A DNA stretch of 64,000 nt, taken from Parahaliea mediterranea (GTDB lineage: Bacteria > Pseudomonadota > Gammaproteobacteria > Pseudomonadales > Halieaceae). How positions within the stretch are numbered: the first letter of the stretch is position 1; each line of letters opens with the position of its first letter. Where the stretch lies: assembly GCF_003402235.1 (NCBI RefSeq), contig NZ_QEWO01000004.1, positions 186,001-250,000 on the forward strand, read 5' to 3'. Both the position numbers and the translations under genes were made by a program. This document shows, piece by piece, positions 1 through 9,994 of the stretch. Below the pieces are notes generated by a model. It was not told the DNA's origin. It was given only the letters and a program-made list of their open reading frames with translations, and made no database searches.

Positions 1-1545
1 GTCGACAAACTGCACTGCGTCGGGCGTCCACCACTTGGCGATCTTGCCGTCGAACCAGGCGAGCATTTCCGCCTCGGTGAGGTCTTCGCCGTCCGGGGAC
101 TTCACTACAATCAGCAGCGGCCGCTCGCTCCACTTGGGATGGTAGTGGCCGATCACCGCGGCCTCTGCCACTTTCGGGTGGTCGGTGGCGACATTTTCCA
201 CTTCGATGGAGGAAATCCACTCGCCGCCGGATTTGATCACGTCTTTGGTGCGATCAGTGATGGCCATGTAGCCGTCCGGGTCGATGGTGGCCACGTCGCC
301 GGTTTCGAACCAGCCGTCGCTGTGGGCGCTGCCGCCCTCCAACTTGAAGTAGCTGGAGCAGATCCAGGGGCCGCGCACCATCAGTGAGCCGTAGGCCACG
401 CCATCCCAGGGCAGTTCGTCACCCTGTTCATCCACGATTTTCATTTCCACCCCGAACACCGGGCGGCCGGCCTTCAGGCGCAGTTTGGCAAAGGCGTCGG
501 GGCTGTACTTCTCGCGGCTGTCGGCGCTGGCGTTGATGCTGCCCAGGGGGCTCATTTCGGTCATGCCCCAGCCCACACGGGATTCCACACCGTACTTTTC
601 GAAGTCTTCCATAATGGACAAGGGGCAGGCCGCGCCGCCCACCACCACCCGCTGCAGGGAGTCGATGGTTTCGCCGCTTTTCTTCAGGTAGGCCAGCAGG
701 GCCAGCCACACGGTGGGCACGCCGGCGGACTGGGTCACGCCTTCTTCGTTGATCAGCGCCGCCAGGGTGGCGCCGTCACCCACTTTGGCGCCGGGGAAGA
801 CCATTTTTGACCCGGCCATGGGGCAGGAATAGGGAATGCCCCAGGCGTTGACGTGGAACATGGGCACAATGGGCAACACCGCGTCCTGGCGCGACAGGCC
901 CAGGGCGTCGGGCATCATGGATGCATAGGCGTGCAACAGGGTGGAGCGGTGGGAGTAAAGCACCCCTTTGGGGTTACCGGTGGTGCCGGAGGTGTAGCAC
1001 AGGGCGCAGGCTTCGTTTTCATCCAGCGCTGGCCAGTCGAAGTCGCTGCCCTGCCCGGCCAGCACGTCTTCGTAGCACAGGAGGTTGTCCACCTCGCCGG
1101 CGGGCATGTGCTCGGCGTTGGTGAGGGCAACCCAGCCCTTCACGCCGGGGCACTGGTCGGCAATAGCGGCCACCAGCGGCATGAAGTCGGGGTCGAAAAA
1201 CACGTACTGGTCTTCGGCGTGGTTGATGATGTAGACCAACTGCTCCGGGAACAGGCGCGGGTTGATGGTGTGGCACACAAAGCCCGAGCAGCTCGCCGCG
1301 TAGTAGGTTTCGAAGTGGCGGTAGTCGTTCCAGGCCAGGGTGGCAATGCGGTCGCCGCGCTGCACATTCCAGCCGGCCATGGCGTTGGCCAGCTGGCGCA
1401 CCCGGGCAAAGGCGTCGCGGTAGGTGTAGCGGTGGCGCGGGTTGTCCTTGGTCACCGACACAATTTCGCCGCCGCCATTGACGCGCTCGGCATGGTGCAT
1501 GATGGAGGTGACCGTGAGTGAGGTGTTCATCATCAGGCCGTTCAT
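1..1545 (-). CDS. Acyl-CoA ligase, DmdB-like (AMP-binding), 3' end outside window
   Basis: This enzyme activates a carboxylic acid with ATP and CoA through an acyl-adenylate. The 515 visible codons carry the adenylation signature [11 protein letters not shown] starting at Tyr184, a later [10 protein letters not shown] segment, GWFETGD, and the hinge region [13 protein letters not shown]. The start ATG at 1545 is preceded by AGGAG. Family members are about 540 residues, so only the last 25 or so are missing beyond base 1. The overall pattern fits the medium/long-chain and 3-methylmercaptopropionate-CoA ligase (DmdB) group, which marine gammaproteobacteria often carry. The substrate cannot be read from the sequence. 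Downstream genes on the same strand are not visible; upstream lies an MBL-fold hydrolase in the same orientation. Confidence 0.9.
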   Translation of the reverse strand, partial: MNGLMMNTSLTVTSIMHHAERVNGGGEIVSVTKDNPRHRYTYRDAFARVRQLANAMAGWNVQRGDRIATLAWNDYRHFETYYAASCSGFVCHTINPRLFPEQLVYIINHAEDQYVFFDPDFMPLVAAIADQCPGVKGWVALTNAEHMPAGEVDNLLCYEDVLAGQGSDFDWPALDENEACALCYTSGTTGNPKGVLYSHRSTLLHAYASMMPDALGLSRQDAVLPIVPMFHVNAWGIPYSCPMAGSKMVFPGAKVGDGATLAALINEEGVTQSAGVPTVWLALLAYLKKSGETIDSLQRVVVGGAACPLSIMEDFEKYGVESRVGWGMTEMSPLGSINASADSREKYSPDAFAKLRLKAGRPVFGVEMKIVDEQGDELPWDGVAYGSLMVRGPWICSSYFKLEGGSAHSDGWFETGDVATIDPDGYMAITDRTKDVIKSGGEWISSIEVENVATDHPKVAEAAVIGHYHPKWSERPLLIVVKSPDGEDLTEAEMLAWFDGKIAKWWTPDAVQFVD

Positions 1546-1651
1546 GGGTATCTCCTGTTTTACTGGTATTGTCAGGTGGCCCCATTATTGTTGTTCGGGC
1601 CGCTGATGACTGTCAGGAAGGCGACGCAATCACGCCGCCGGTGGTGCCGGG

Positions 1652-2488
1652 TTAGGCCGAAGTGGCCGGCTCCCAGCTGCCGTCCTCGTGCTGTGTGGCC
1701 CGCTGTTCCTGGCGCAGCTTGATCAGGTGGGCGGCCATCGACAATTTGGCCCACTCGTGGCGGCTGCTGTCCACGTCGTCGTAAACCACTTTCACCAGGG
1801 CGTCGGCATCGGCCCGGCCCAGTTGCTGCAAACCTGCCAGCACTTTGCGCTCGCGCCGCAGGCGGTGCTCCACCAGTTGGGCCACCTCGGCCCGGGGGTC
1901 GGCAATCACATCGCCGTGGCCGGGGGCAATGCACTGCAGGGGGTAGTCCAGCAGCAGTTCCAGGGAGGCGATGTAGGCCTTCATGTCGCCCCCCGGCGGC
2001 ACGATCACCACGGTGGAGCCCTTCATGATGTGATCGCCGGCGAACAGCATGCCCTCCTCTTCCAGCAAAAAGCAGAAGTGGTTGCTGACGTGGCCGGGGG
2101 TGTGCAGGGCGCGCAGGCTGAATTCCGGGGTTTGCAGCACAAAGTCGTGTTGCAGTTGAACGGTGGGCGCAAAGGTATCGTCCTGGAAGCGGTCATCCGC
2201 CGGCAGCGCCCCCAGCACCTCGGCGCCGGTGGCGGTGGCCAGGGCCTGCCAGGCGGGGGAGTGATCCGGGTGGGTGTGGGTGCAGACGATCCAGCGGATT
2301 TTGCCGGCCCCCGCTGCCAGTATGGCCTCGATGTGCTCCTCGATGGCCGGGCCCGGGTCCAGCACCGCCACCTGCTCGTGGCCAAGCAGGTAGGTGTTGG
2401 TGCCGGGGCCGGTCATCATGCCCGGGTTGGGCGCCACCAGGCGGCGCACCCGGGGGCTTAAGGCGTAGGGAATGCCGTGTTCGAGCAT
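1652..2488 (-). CDS. MBL-fold metallo-hydrolase (LACTB2-like)
   Basis: A 278-residue metallo-beta-lactamase-fold hydrolase. The metal-binding motif THTHPDHS is visible (His71, His73, Asp75, His76), followed by HTPGHVSNH, GDHIM and PGHGD, so all expected zinc ligands are present. The C-terminal 60 residues (from about 210) look like the winged-helix tail found in LACTB2-like and related hydrolases. Members of this family act on nucleic acids, thioesters or lactones; nothing here decides between these. It lies 5 bases downstream of fabV on the same strand and is probably cotranscribed with it, which weakly suggests a thioester or lipid-related role. Confidence 0.85.
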   Translation of the reverse strand: MLEHGIPYALSPRVRRLVAPNPGMMTGPGTNTYLLGHEQVAVLDPGPAIEEHIEAILAAGAGKIRWIVCTHTHPDHSPAWQALATATGAEVLGALPADDRFQDDTFAPTVQLQHDFVLQTPEFSLRALHTPGHVSNHFCFLLEEEGMLFAGDHIMKGSTVVIVPPGGDMKAYIASLELLLDYPLQCIAPGHGDVIADPRAEVAQLVEHRLRRERKVLAGLQQLGRADADALVKVVYDDVDSSRHEWAKLSMAAHLIKLRQEQRATQHEDGSWEPATSA

Positions 2489-2493
2489 GGCAA

Positions 2494-3684
2494 TCAGGCC
2501 AGGTTGCTGATTGGCACCACAGGGTCCACGTCGGCCTCGTAATCGACACCGTCGATCTCAAAGCCGAACAGGCGCAGAAACTCCCGCCGGTAGCCGTCAA
2601 AGTCGGACTCGGTGGTTAGGTTCTCGGTGCTGATGCGATCCCAGATATCCGCCACCGCCTGCTGTACGGCCGGCGCCAGTTCCTTGCCGTCGGCGCGCAG
2701 GCGCCCTTCCTGATCCCGCTGCGGCGCCGCATTGTAGAGGGAGTCGCGGAACAGGCCATCGACCTGCTCGATGCAGCCTTCGTGCACGCCCTGTTCCTTC
2801 ATGACCTTGAACAGAATAGCCAGGTAGATGGGCATGGCCGGAATGGCCGCAGAGGCCTGGGTTACCACGGCCTTGAGCACCGAGACGCGGGCATCGCCAC
2901 CCTTGGCCGCGAGCCGCTCGCGAATGGCCACCACCCGCTTGTCCAGGTCCTTCTTGGCTGCGCCGATGGTGCCGTGCCAGTAGATGTCCCAGGTGATCTT
3001 CTCGCCGATGTAGGTATAGGCGGTGGTTTTGGCGCCCTCGGCCAGCACACCGGCCTCGTCCAGGGCCTCGATCCACATCTGCCAGTCTTCACCGCCCATC
3101 ACCGCCACGGTGTTGTCGATTTCCTCCTGGCTGGCGGCCTCCAGGTGAAAGTCCTGGATCTCGCCCTTGTCGGTGTTGACGCCCTTTTGCACCGTGTCGC
3201 TGCCGATGGGCTTGAGGGTGGAGCTGTGTACCACCCCGGTCACCGGGTGCTGGCGGCGCGGGGCGGCCAGGGAGTAGACCACCAGGTCCACCTGGCCGAG
3301 GTCGGCCCTGATGGTATCGATGGTCTTTTGTTTGATCTCGTCGGAGAAGGCATCGCCGTTGATGCTTTTGGCGTAGAGGCCGTCGGCCTCGGCGTACTTG
3401 TGGAAGGCGGCGGAGTTATACCAGCCGGCCGTGCCGGGCTTTTTCTCGGTGCCCTCTTTCTCGAAGAAGATGCCGAGGGTGGCGGCACCGGCGCCGAAGG
3501 CGGCGCTGATGCGGGAGGCCAGGCCGTAACCGGTGGAGGCACCGATCACCAGCACCTTTTTGGGGCCATTGTCGATGGGCCCCTGGGCCTTCACGTAGTC
3601 GATCTGCTGGCGCACATTGGCGTCGCAACCGACGGGGTGGGTGGTAGTGCAGAGGAAACCGCGAACGCGTGGCTTGATAATCAT
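2494..3684 (-). CDS. fabV: Trans-2-enoyl-[ACP/CoA] reductase FabV
   Basis: NADH-dependent enoyl reductase that completes each cycle of type II fatty-acid elongation. The protein is 396 residues, as is normal for FabV. The nucleotide-binding signature [13 protein letters not shown] is at residues 46-58, and the FabV active-site pair Tyr235-(x8)-Lys244 falls in [16 protein letters not shown]. The frame is open a further 27 codons upstream, but family alignment and length support the ATG at 3684. FabV enzymes are known to be naturally tolerant of triclosan compared with FabI. No fabI is seen in this window. It is followed closely by the MBL hydrolase. Confidence 0.95.
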   Translation of the reverse strand: MIIKPRVRGFLCTTTHPVGCDANVRQQIDYVKAQGPIDNGPKKVLVIGASTGYGLASRISAAFGAGAATLGIFFEKEGTEKKPGTAGWYNSAAFHKYAEADGLYAKSINGDAFSDEIKQKTIDTIRADLGQVDLVVYSLAAPRRQHPVTGVVHSSTLKPIGSDTVQKGVNTDKGEIQDFHLEAASQEEIDNTVAVMGGEDWQMWIEALDEAGVLAEGAKTTAYTYIGEKITWDIYWHGTIGAAKKDLDKRVVAIRERLAAKGGDARVSVLKAVVTQASAAIPAMPIYLAILFKVMKEQGVHEGCIEQVDGLFRDSLYNAAPQRDQEGRLRADGKELAPAVQQAVADIWDRISTENLTTESDFDGYRREFLRLFGFEIDGVDYEADVDPVVPISNLA

Positions 3685-3765
3685 GGTGCGTGACTGACAT
3701 CCCGTTTGAAAGTGAAGCCAGGGGGGCGCCAAGCGCGCCCACCCCGGGACGGCAAAGTCTAGCAC

Positions 3766-3789
3766 GGGGATGCCCTGCGGGCAGTCCCC
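3766..3789 (-). terminator. Hairpin downstream of glycine-rich protein gene
   Basis: An imperfect inverted repeat: GGGG and TGCCC pair with GGGCA and CCCC. It lies between the stop of the glycine-rich protein gene and the fabV start, where a terminator would be expected. There is no clear U-tract, so intrinsic termination is uncertain. Confidence 0.35.
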
Positions 3790-3822
3790 TAACGCGCGCA
3801 GCCTCTTTGCGCAGCCATACCC

Positions 3823-4908
3823 CTAGCGCAGACGCCCCATTCCCAGTCCGGCCAGCAACAACACCCCCAGCAGCAGGAAGGGCAAAGGAACGGCCGGCAC
3901 AGGGCGCACGTCCTGGTGGGGAGCGGGGGCAGGTTCCGGTTCAGTCACCACCCCCCGCAAAATCACGTAGCCCGGGGCCCCGCCCTGGCCCGCCTCACCA
4001 TTACTGTGGCGAACATAGATCGGTACGGGGAGCCCCGGAACATCCTGGCGCTCGCCGCCGGTAACGGTGGGGGCACCTGCCCCGCCGGTGCCCGCCGCAT
4101 CGCCGCGGCCGGTGAAGCCGGGGGCGCCGGTGCCACCGTGCTCGGGCGTGTCGGGCTGGTACAGGCTGCCGTCGGGGTGCACCTGGCACACCTGGTTCAG
4201 TTGACCCGGGGCGATACTGGCTGACATGAACAGGGGGTTGACGTAGCCCGCGCAGTTGCCGCCCACGCCCCCCGCGCTGGCGCCCTGGGCGGGTGTGCCG
4301 GCGAAAACGAGTTGGCTTGTTTCGGTGTCCAGGGCATAAGCACCCCCACCCCCGCCGCCGCCAGCACCGCCCAGGGCCTGCACGCGGCCAGCGCCCGCAA
4401 CAACGCTGCTGGTGCCGCCGGCGCCACCGCCGCCGCCGGAAATCAGGCCCATGTCGGCATAGCCGCCGGAGGACGGGCTGCCCGGGTCGCCAGCGGGGTC
4501 GCCGGCACCGCCCGCCCCCGCCGGGGTGGGCTCGGGCGGGAATTCGCCGTTGGACTGGCCGCCGCCCTCGCCACCATCGCCCACGACAATGGTGATCACC
4601 TCACCGGGAGTCACTGCCAGGGTCTGGGTGACCTGCTCACCCAGGGCGCCATCGCCCCCCGCAGCACCGGTGGCGGTGGTCTCGCGAATCACGGAGCCGA
4701 AAAACACAAATGCAGAGGACGACGCCGAACCGCCGCTGCCACCACCGCCATCCCCGCCGGCGACCTCCAACTCGAGTTCCGATACGTTGTCGGGCACCGT
4801 GTAGCTGTAGGTGCCGGGCGTATCGAATGTCTCGCTGAATGCTTGCCCCCAGACAGCAGCGGGCATCACAAGGCTGATTAGTGCAGCAGCGCGTAGCATG
4901 ATGCTCAA
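3823..4908 (-). CDS. Secreted glycine-rich protein with C-terminal sorting signal
   Basis: A 361-residue exported protein of unknown function. A signal peptide covers about residues 1-21 and ends in a typical Ala-x-x-Ala-like site. The body is extremely glycine-rich, with long Gly/Ala/Ser stretches and runs such as GGGGGGG, resembling surface-exposed Gly_rich proteins. The C-terminus has a short motif AVPLP, a hydrophobic segment of about 18 residues and a final basic RLR: the layout of exosortase/XrtH-type sorting signals. The same kind of signal occurs inside the protein at 51730-53100. The start is read as TTG at 4908, because GGAGGG sits 6 bases before it; the next ATG (4899) would be 15 bases away. 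Confidence 0.75.
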   Translation of the reverse strand: MSIMLRAAALISLVMPAAVWGQAFSETFDTPGTYSYTVPDNVSELELEVAGGDGGGGSGGSASSSAFVFFGSVIRETTATGAAGGDGALGEQVTQTLAVTPGEVITIVVGDGGEGGGQSNGEFPPEPTPAGAGGAGDPAGDPGSPSSGGYADMGLISGGGGGAGGTSSVVAGAGRVQALGGAGGGGGGGAYALDTETSQLVFAGTPAQGASAGGVGGNCAGYVNPLFMSASIAPGQLNQVCQVHPDGSLYQPDTPEHGGTGAPGFTGRGDAAGTGGAGAPTVTGGERQDVPGLPVPIYVRHSNGEAGQGGAPGYVILRGVVTEPEPAPAPHQDVRPVPAVPLPFLLLGVLLLAGLGMGRLR

Positions 4909-5031
4909 TGGATTCCCTCCATAAAAACCGTTGATCGGATAGAGGCTGCATTGAACCAGCCCAAGCTCAAGGGACCTATGGCAGTGTGGACCAACTCCGG
5001 GAATTATTACAATTTTTATACATTTACCCGC

Positions 5032-6795
5032 TCAATAGTGGTTGGGCAGGTTGCTGATCCACAAAGTCTGGTAGGGCGCCAGCATCAATTGCTGGTCGTG
5101 ATGCTCGAATACTTCGCCGCTGATCAGGTCCTGCCAGGCGTGGGCGTCGATCAGGTTGATGTCCATCAGGTTCAGCGGCTGGGGCTCGGCACTGATGTTG
5201 GAGAGACAGAAGATGCTCTGGCGGCGGTCCAAGCTCTGGCGCCAGACGCCGAAAATGGCGCTGCCCAGGTGCAGGGTGAACTGGGTGGCGTTGGGGTGAA
5301 AGGCGGCCTGCCTGCGGCGGATGGCCAGCAGGGCTTTAAGGCGGGCAAAAATGCGGCTGTGGCTGCTGCGCGGATCATCCAGCACAGCCTGCAGGTGCGC
5401 CAGGCGCCACTGGTGGCGATTGATGGCCCGGGCATGGCCGGTGTTCTCCACCCGCTGGTGGTCGTTGTGGGTGCCGAGCAGGCTGTGCAGGTAAAGGCCG
5501 GGAATGCCCTCCAGGCCAAGCATGATGGCGTGGGCGCAGACAAAGCGCTCCAGCGCCCAGCCATCGGGGCCGGCCACGGTGCCCTGCAGGGCATCCACCA
5601 GGGCAATGTTGATTTCGTAGGGGCGGCTGGCGCCGTCTTCCAGCGCCCGGTAGGACACATGCCCGCCGAAGGACTGCATGGTGGCAATCAGACTGTCCAG
5701 TTCGTCATCCGACAGCAGCCCCTCCGCCGGGCGCAGGCCAATGCCGTCGTGGGAGGCAATGAAATTGAAGTAGGCGGTGCCATTCTGGGCCGGCGGCATG
5801 CTCATCACCCACTGTTTGAGATAGCCGCAATCGCCGGTCACCAGGGTATTCAGCAGCAGCGGCGGCAGGGAGAAGTTGTAAACGCAGTGGGCCTCGTTGG
5901 CGTTGCCGAAATAGGCCAGGTTCTCGCGGTTGGGGATGTTGGTCTCGGTGATCAGCACCGCATCGGCCCGCGCGTGCTCCACCAGGGTGCGCAGCAGGCG
6001 CACCACTTCGTGGGTCTGCTCAAGGTTCAGGCAGCTTGTGCCGGGCACCTTCCACAAAAAGGCCACCGCATCCAGGCGGAAGAGGCGCACGCCCTTATCG
6101 AGGTAGTGGCGCACGATGCTGACAAACTGTTTCAGTACATCCGGGTTGCGAAAATCCAGATCCACCTGGTCGTGGCTGAAGGTACACCAGACGTACTGGG
6201 TGCCCTCGCTGGTTTGCACTTCCTTCAGTAGCGGCGAAGTACGCGGGCGCACCACGGCGGACAGGTCATCCGCCGGCGAGGCGGTAAAAAAATAGCCCCT
6301 GCCGGGCGCCTGCCCCTTGAGGAAGTTCTCGAACCACAGGCTGCGGCTGGAACAGTGGTTGATCACCAGGTCGGCCATCAGGTCGTAACCCTCGGCAATG
6401 GCGCCAATGTCGCCCCAGTCGCCCAGCGCCTCGTTGACGCTGGAATAATCCAGCACCGCAAAGCCATCGTCGGAACTCCAGGGGTAAAAGGGCAGAATGT
6501 GCACCGCGCTCAGCAGCCCGTCACTGTGCTCATCCAGAAAGCGCTTGAGGGTCACCAGCGGTTTTTCGCCCTCGGCCAGCAGGCTGTCGCCATAGGTGAT
6601 GAGGACGGTATCGCACTGGCTCCAGTGATTAGTGTGCTGGGGCGGGGGGCTCTGCTCGGCCGCCAGGCCCATCAGCGCCAGCAGTTCCCCGGCCAGGGTG
6701 GCAGGCGCTACCGGCAGGGGCACATCACGATAGATGGACTGCAGGTGTTGCTCCACCCTGTCGCGCAGGGTGGGCAGGTTATCGCCTTGCTGCAT
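5032..6795 (-). CDS. Glucosylglycerate phosphorylase-type GH13_18 enzyme
   Basis: A 587-residue glycoside hydrolase family 13 protein of the sucrose-phosphorylase subfamily. The catalytic barrel is recognisable from [28 protein letters not shown], the nucleophile Asp242 in [10 protein letters not shown], the acid/base Glu284 in ITETNIPN and [10 protein letters not shown]. By neighbourhood the substrate should be glucosylglycerate, giving glucose 1-phosphate plus D-glycerate. The three upstream genes encode glucosyl-3-phosphoglycerate synthase, a matching phosphatase and a glycerate kinase. It starts 4 bases after gpgS, so it is the last gene of that operon. Sucrose or another glucoside remains possible; the context argues against it. 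Confidence 0.85.
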   Translation of the reverse strand: MQQGDNLPTLRDRVEQHLQSIYRDVPLPVAPATLAGELLALMGLAAEQSPPPQHTNHWSQCDTVLITYGDSLLAEGEKPLVTLKRFLDEHSDGLLSAVHILPFYPWSSDDGFAVLDYSSVNEALGDWGDIGAIAEGYDLMADLVINHCSSRSLWFENFLKGQAPGRGYFFTASPADDLSAVVRPRTSPLLKEVQTSEGTQYVWCTFSHDQVDLDFRNPDVLKQFVSIVRHYLDKGVRLFRLDAVAFLWKVPGTSCLNLEQTHEVVRLLRTLVEHARADAVLITETNIPNRENLAYFGNANEAHCVYNFSLPPLLLNTLVTGDCGYLKQWVMSMPPAQNGTAYFNFIASHDGIGLRPAEGLLSDDELDSLIATMQSFGGHVSYRALEDGASRPYEINIALVDALQGTVAGPDGWALERFVCAHAIMLGLEGIPGLYLHSLLGTHNDHQRVENTGHARAINRHQWRLAHLQAVLDDPRSSHSRIFARLKALLAIRRRQAAFHPNATQFTLHLGSAIFGVWRQSLDRRQSIFCLSNISAEPQPLNLMDINLIDAHAWQDLISGEVFEHHDQQLMLAPYQTLWISNLPNHY

Positions 6796-6799
6796 CAGT

Positions 6800-8023
6800 T
6801 CACCCCGCGTAGTCGCTGTTGTCCTGCTCCACCGCGTCCAGCAGGCGTTCGAGAATGTCGGGGATGGCGCTCTCCACCCGGCTCCAGCTGGGAATGAAGG
6901 GACGCTCCATGGGCCGGGCCAAAAAGGCTTCGCCGGCCTTCATAATGTTCTCCGCAAACAGTTCCACGGCCTTTTCCTCGTTGTGAATGTCGAGGGTGAG
7001 CCCGTTCATCACCGCGTCGTTGTGGTAGGTCTCCACAAAGTCCAGGGCAATGCGGTAGTAGGTGGCCTTCAAGGAGCGGAAGGTCTCGGTGTTGAAGGTG
7101 ACGCCGCGGGTGGCCAGCTTGCGAAACAGGGCCTTGGCGATATCGGTGGACATTTTGGACAGCCCCTGGCTGGCATCCTCCGCCGACAGGTCCTGATGCT
7201 TGTGATCGTACACATCGGCGATGTCCGCCTGGCACAGGCGGTTGTTGGCGTAGTTGCGGTACATCTCCGACAGCACGCCAATTTCCAGCCCCCAGTCGCT
7301 GGGGATGCGAATGTCGATGAGCACGTCGCGGCGGAAGGAAAACTCCCCCGCCAGCGGGTAGCGGAAGCTGTCCATGTACTCGATGAATTCCATGTCGCCG
7401 AGGGTTTTCTTCAGGGCGCGCAGCAGCGGGGTTACCAGCAGGCGGCTCACGCGCCCGTTGATTTTGCCGTCCGCCACCCGGGCGTAAAAGCCCTTGCAGA
7501 ACTCGTAGTTGAACTGGGGGTGGGCCACCGGGTAGATCAGCCGCGCCAGCAGGGCGCGGTCGTAGGTGAGAATGTCGCAGTCGTGCAGGGCAACCGACTC
7601 CGCCCGCTGGGACGCCAGGGTGTAGCCCATGCAGTACCAGACGTTGCGCCCCTTGCCCAGTTCCCGCGGCGCCAGGTCAAAGCGCTGCAGTTCTTCGTCC
7701 AGCGCGCGCAGCCGCGGGCCGTCGTTCCACAGCACCCGGTGGTGCTGCGGCAGGCGGGAGAAAAACGCCAGCGCGCTGCGGTACTGACTTTCGTCGGCCC
7801 GGTCCAGCCCCACCACAATCTGCGAGAGGTAGGGCACCTGCCGCAGGTGATCGACAATCCCTGGCAGGGCCTCGCCCTCCAGCTCCGAGTAGAGCGAGGG
7901 CAGAATCAGCCCCATGGGCCGGCGCCTGGCAAAGCGCACCAGCTCCGCTTCCATGGCCTCCAGCGGCCGGTCGGCCATGTTGTGCAGGGTGGTGATGATG
8001 CCGTTCTGGTAGAAGTCACCCAT
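6800..8023 (-). CDS. gpgS: Glucosyl-3-phosphoglycerate synthase (GT81)
   Basis: A 407-residue cytoplasmic glycosyltransferase expected to join glucose from an NDP-glucose donor to 3-phosphoglycerate. GT-A fold features visible are an N-terminal [10 protein letters not shown] region, the acidic LHDCDILTY metal-binding motif, and the downstream segment EFSFRRDVL, followed by [14 protein letters not shown]. These match the GT81 (GpgS) group. AAGGAG lies 8 bases before the ATG. It is third in the operon: kinase, phosphatase, synthase, phosphorylase. Its product is dephosphorylated to glucosylglycerate, an osmolyte associated with salt and nitrogen stress in other bacteria. A mannosyl rather than glucosyl donor cannot be excluded from sequence alone. 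Confidence 0.88.
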   Translation of the reverse strand: MGDFYQNGIITTLHNMADRPLEAMEAELVRFARRRPMGLILPSLYSELEGEALPGIVDHLRQVPYLSQIVVGLDRADESQYRSALAFFSRLPQHHRVLWNDGPRLRALDEELQRFDLAPRELGKGRNVWYCMGYTLASQRAESVALHDCDILTYDRALLARLIYPVAHPQFNYEFCKGFYARVADGKINGRVSRLLVTPLLRALKKTLGDMEFIEYMDSFRYPLAGEFSFRRDVLIDIRIPSDWGLEIGVLSEMYRNYANNRLCQADIADVYDHKHQDLSAEDASQGLSKMSTDIAKALFRKLATRGVTFNTETFRSLKATYYRIALDFVETYHNDAVMNGLTLDIHNEEKAVELFAENIMKAGEAFLARPMERPFIPSWSRVESAIPDILERLLDAVEQDNSDYAG

Positions 8024-8035
8024 GGTCAGTTCTCC

Positions 8036-8866
8036 TTATTTGCCATTGCCGACGGGGCCATCCAGCCAGCGGGCCACACCTTCGGCCCAGCCGGCCGGGC
8101 CCATCGCGCGGCTGCGTATCACGCCCTCCGAACGTTGCAGGCTGGGGAAGGCATGGGCGGGGGAGCGCACCAGCAGCGCGGTTTCGGCCGCTTCCAGCAT
8201 GGCGCTGTCGTTGCCGCTGTCGCCGGCGGCCAGATCCGTTACCGGTGCCGGGAAGCAGCCGCGCAGCCAGCGCAGGGCGCGGCCCTTGTCGGTGTTGCCG
8301 CTCACGGCGAGAAAGCGCCCGCCCTGCAGCACCGTGGCCCCGGCTGCTTCGAGGTCTGCCCGAAAGCGCTGCTTGCGCGATTCGCGGCCAATCCAGTGCA
8401 CCGGTTCGCTGTATTCGCGCTGGTTAGCCTGGCGGGCCCGGGCCTCGGGCAGGCCGGTCAATGCCATGATGCCCCGGGTGCCAAGGCGGAAGAAGCTGGA
8501 GAACTCGCCGGAATAGGCGGCCTCCATGGATGCCAGCAGCTCCAGCCAGCGCGAGCGCGGCGGCGCGAATTCGCGCACCCAGTAGCCGTCGTAGGCGCGG
8601 GTGCCGGCGGGCGCCTGGGCAAAATACCCCTCGGGGATGAACACCGCCGCGCCGTTTTCCACCACAAAGGGGTGGCGGTTGCCCAGCTCGCTGCGCAGCT
8701 GTTCGATCTCCGCCCGGGTTTTACTGGTTACCGGCATCACGGGAATGCCCATGCGCTCCAGCGCGCGCAGGCGCGGCATGGCGTCGGCGTAGCTGTAGTT
8801 GTGGTGGTCGAGCAGAGTGCCGTCGAGGTCGGTAAACACCAGCCGGGTGGCTGCGGGTATCGTCAC
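8036..8866 (-). CDS. HAD-family glucosyl/mannosyl-3-phosphoglycerate phosphatase
   Basis: A 276-residue HAD-IIB phosphatase. The nucleophile motif FTDLDGTLL gives Asp13 and Asp15, PVTSKT is motif II, and GDSGNDSAML is the C-terminal metal-binding motif. The spacing with the YWVREF cap region matches the mannosyl-3-phosphoglycerate phosphatase (MpgP/YedP) family. In this operon it should remove the phosphate from glucosyl-3-phosphoglycerate to yield glucosylglycerate. Translation starts at GTG (8866), overlapping the kinase stop by 4 bases (GTGA), which implies translational coupling. Confidence 0.88.
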   Translation of the reverse strand: MTIPAATRLVFTDLDGTLLDHHNYSYADAMPRLRALERMGIPVMPVTSKTRAEIEQLRSELGNRHPFVVENGAAVFIPEGYFAQAPAGTRAYDGYWVREFAPPRSRWLELLASMEAAYSGEFSSFFRLGTRGIMALTGLPEARARQANQREYSEPVHWIGRESRKQRFRADLEAAGATVLQGGRFLAVSGNTDKGRALRWLRGCFPAPVTDLAAGDSGNDSAMLEAAETALLVRSPAHAFPSLQRSEGVIRSRAMGPAGWAEGVARWLDGPVGNGK

Positions 8867-9831
8867 CGGGTACCTCCGACGAGGATGTGCCGCTGGTCAT
8901 CCAGCGTGAACAGTTCGTCCACGCAGCCCGGCAGGGTGGCCAGTGACCATTCGGTGAGGCGCTGATAGTGCTGGATGAAGCGGGCCACCTGGGCCGGGGT
9001 CATGCTGTGGTCCCGAGTGCTGCAATCCAAGGCGCCGTGATCCGAGGCGCTTGGGTCAAGCGCGCCGCTGCCCAGGCGCTGGCGCAGCTTGTCCTCCTGC
9101 TCCTGGCGCCAGCGCTGCACGCAGGCAAAGGACGGGGCCGCCAGCATCACCCACACATCCACCAGGGCATGCACTGGCCCAAAGTCCCGCGCCAGCACGG
9201 CGTTCACCGCTACGCGCCAGCGGCCGTCGGGATCCTCCGCGCGCTCAAGGTCATTCACCGGTGCCAGCAGGGCATCGTCGGGCTGGGCATCCACCCCCAG
9301 GCACCACCCTTCAAACAGCACAATGTCCACCGGCTGGTTGACAGTGAGCCACTGTGTTGGCGGGCTGCGGTCATCCATGGCCTTGTCAAAGCGCGGCAGG
9401 TGCAGCGGGTGCTGCTCGCTCAGGTCGCCGGCCTTCAGGCGCTGCAGGCAACGCTGCATGAGCGGCATGTCGTGGGTGCCGGGCACGCCGCGGGTGGCCA
9501 GCAGCGGGTGCACCGCCGCGGCCAGGGCCTGGCGCTCGGCGCGGGTGAGGTAGAAGTCGTCCAGCGACAGGCTGACACAGTGCAGGCCACCCGCCGCCAG
9601 GGCATGGGCGAGGTAATCCACCAGAGTGGTTTTGCCCGAGCCCTGGCACCCATTAATGCCCACCATCAACGTCCCCTGCGCACCCTTGTGGTGCAAGCAC
9701 AGGCGCGTTACCAGCGGGTCGAACCACTTGCGGGCAGTGGCCAGATAGGCCGCCCCCAACTGGTGCCGCCGCAGGAAGTCCGCCTGCCAGGCGAGGGGGG
9801 GCGCTGCGGGCGCTTCAGCCACCGGTGTCAT
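8863..9831 (-). CDS. Glycerate kinase (P-loop, plant/YggC-type)
   Basis: A P-loop kinase of about 322 residues with the Walker A motif GCQGSGKTT at residues 61-69, then SLDDFYLT and LFEGWCLG. These are typical of the D-glycerate 3-kinase/uridine kinase-like family. It would phosphorylate glycerate released by the phosphorylase in the same operon, returning it as 3-phosphoglycerate. The start is ambiguous. The frame is open to a TTG at 9867 without a ribosome-binding site. GAAGGAG directly abuts the ATG at 9831 and lies 9 bases before an in-frame GTG at 9822, which may be the real start. It is the first gene of the operon. Confidence 0.82.
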   Translation of the reverse strand: MTPVAEAPAAPPLAWQADFLRRHQLGAAYLATARKWFDPLVTRLCLHHKGAQGTLMVGINGCQGSGKTTLVDYLAHALAAGGLHCVSLSLDDFYLTRAERQALAAAVHPLLATRGVPGTHDMPLMQRCLQRLKAGDLSEQHPLHLPRFDKAMDDRSPPTQWLTVNQPVDIVLFEGWCLGVDAQPDDALLAPVNDLERAEDPDGRWRVAVNAVLARDFGPVHALVDVWVMLAAPSFACVQRWRQEQEDKLRQRLGSGALDPSASDHGALDCSTRDHSMTPAQVARFIQHYQRLTEWSLATLPGCVDELFTLDDQRHILVGGTR

Positions 9832-9994
9832 CTCCTTCTCGCTGTCTTGCCATACACGGTATTCCAAGAGCAGTTTTCATGCCAATCGGTGCCGGCCTGT
9901 ACGCGCGCCTCTCGGCCAGGCGCTCAACGACACGCCCAGACAACACGCTCAAACGGCGCTGGCAGGAGCATGCCAATTGGGTTAATTTCAGGCC

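Noticed and set aside
4951-6231. A 426-codon + strand frame opposite the GH13 phosphorylase
   Set aside because: Antisense of an enzyme with complete catalytic residues; no independent support.
6734-8965. A 743-codon open frame opposite gpgS and its phosphatase
   Set aside because: It spans three real minus-strand genes and their junctions; composition typical of antisense frames.
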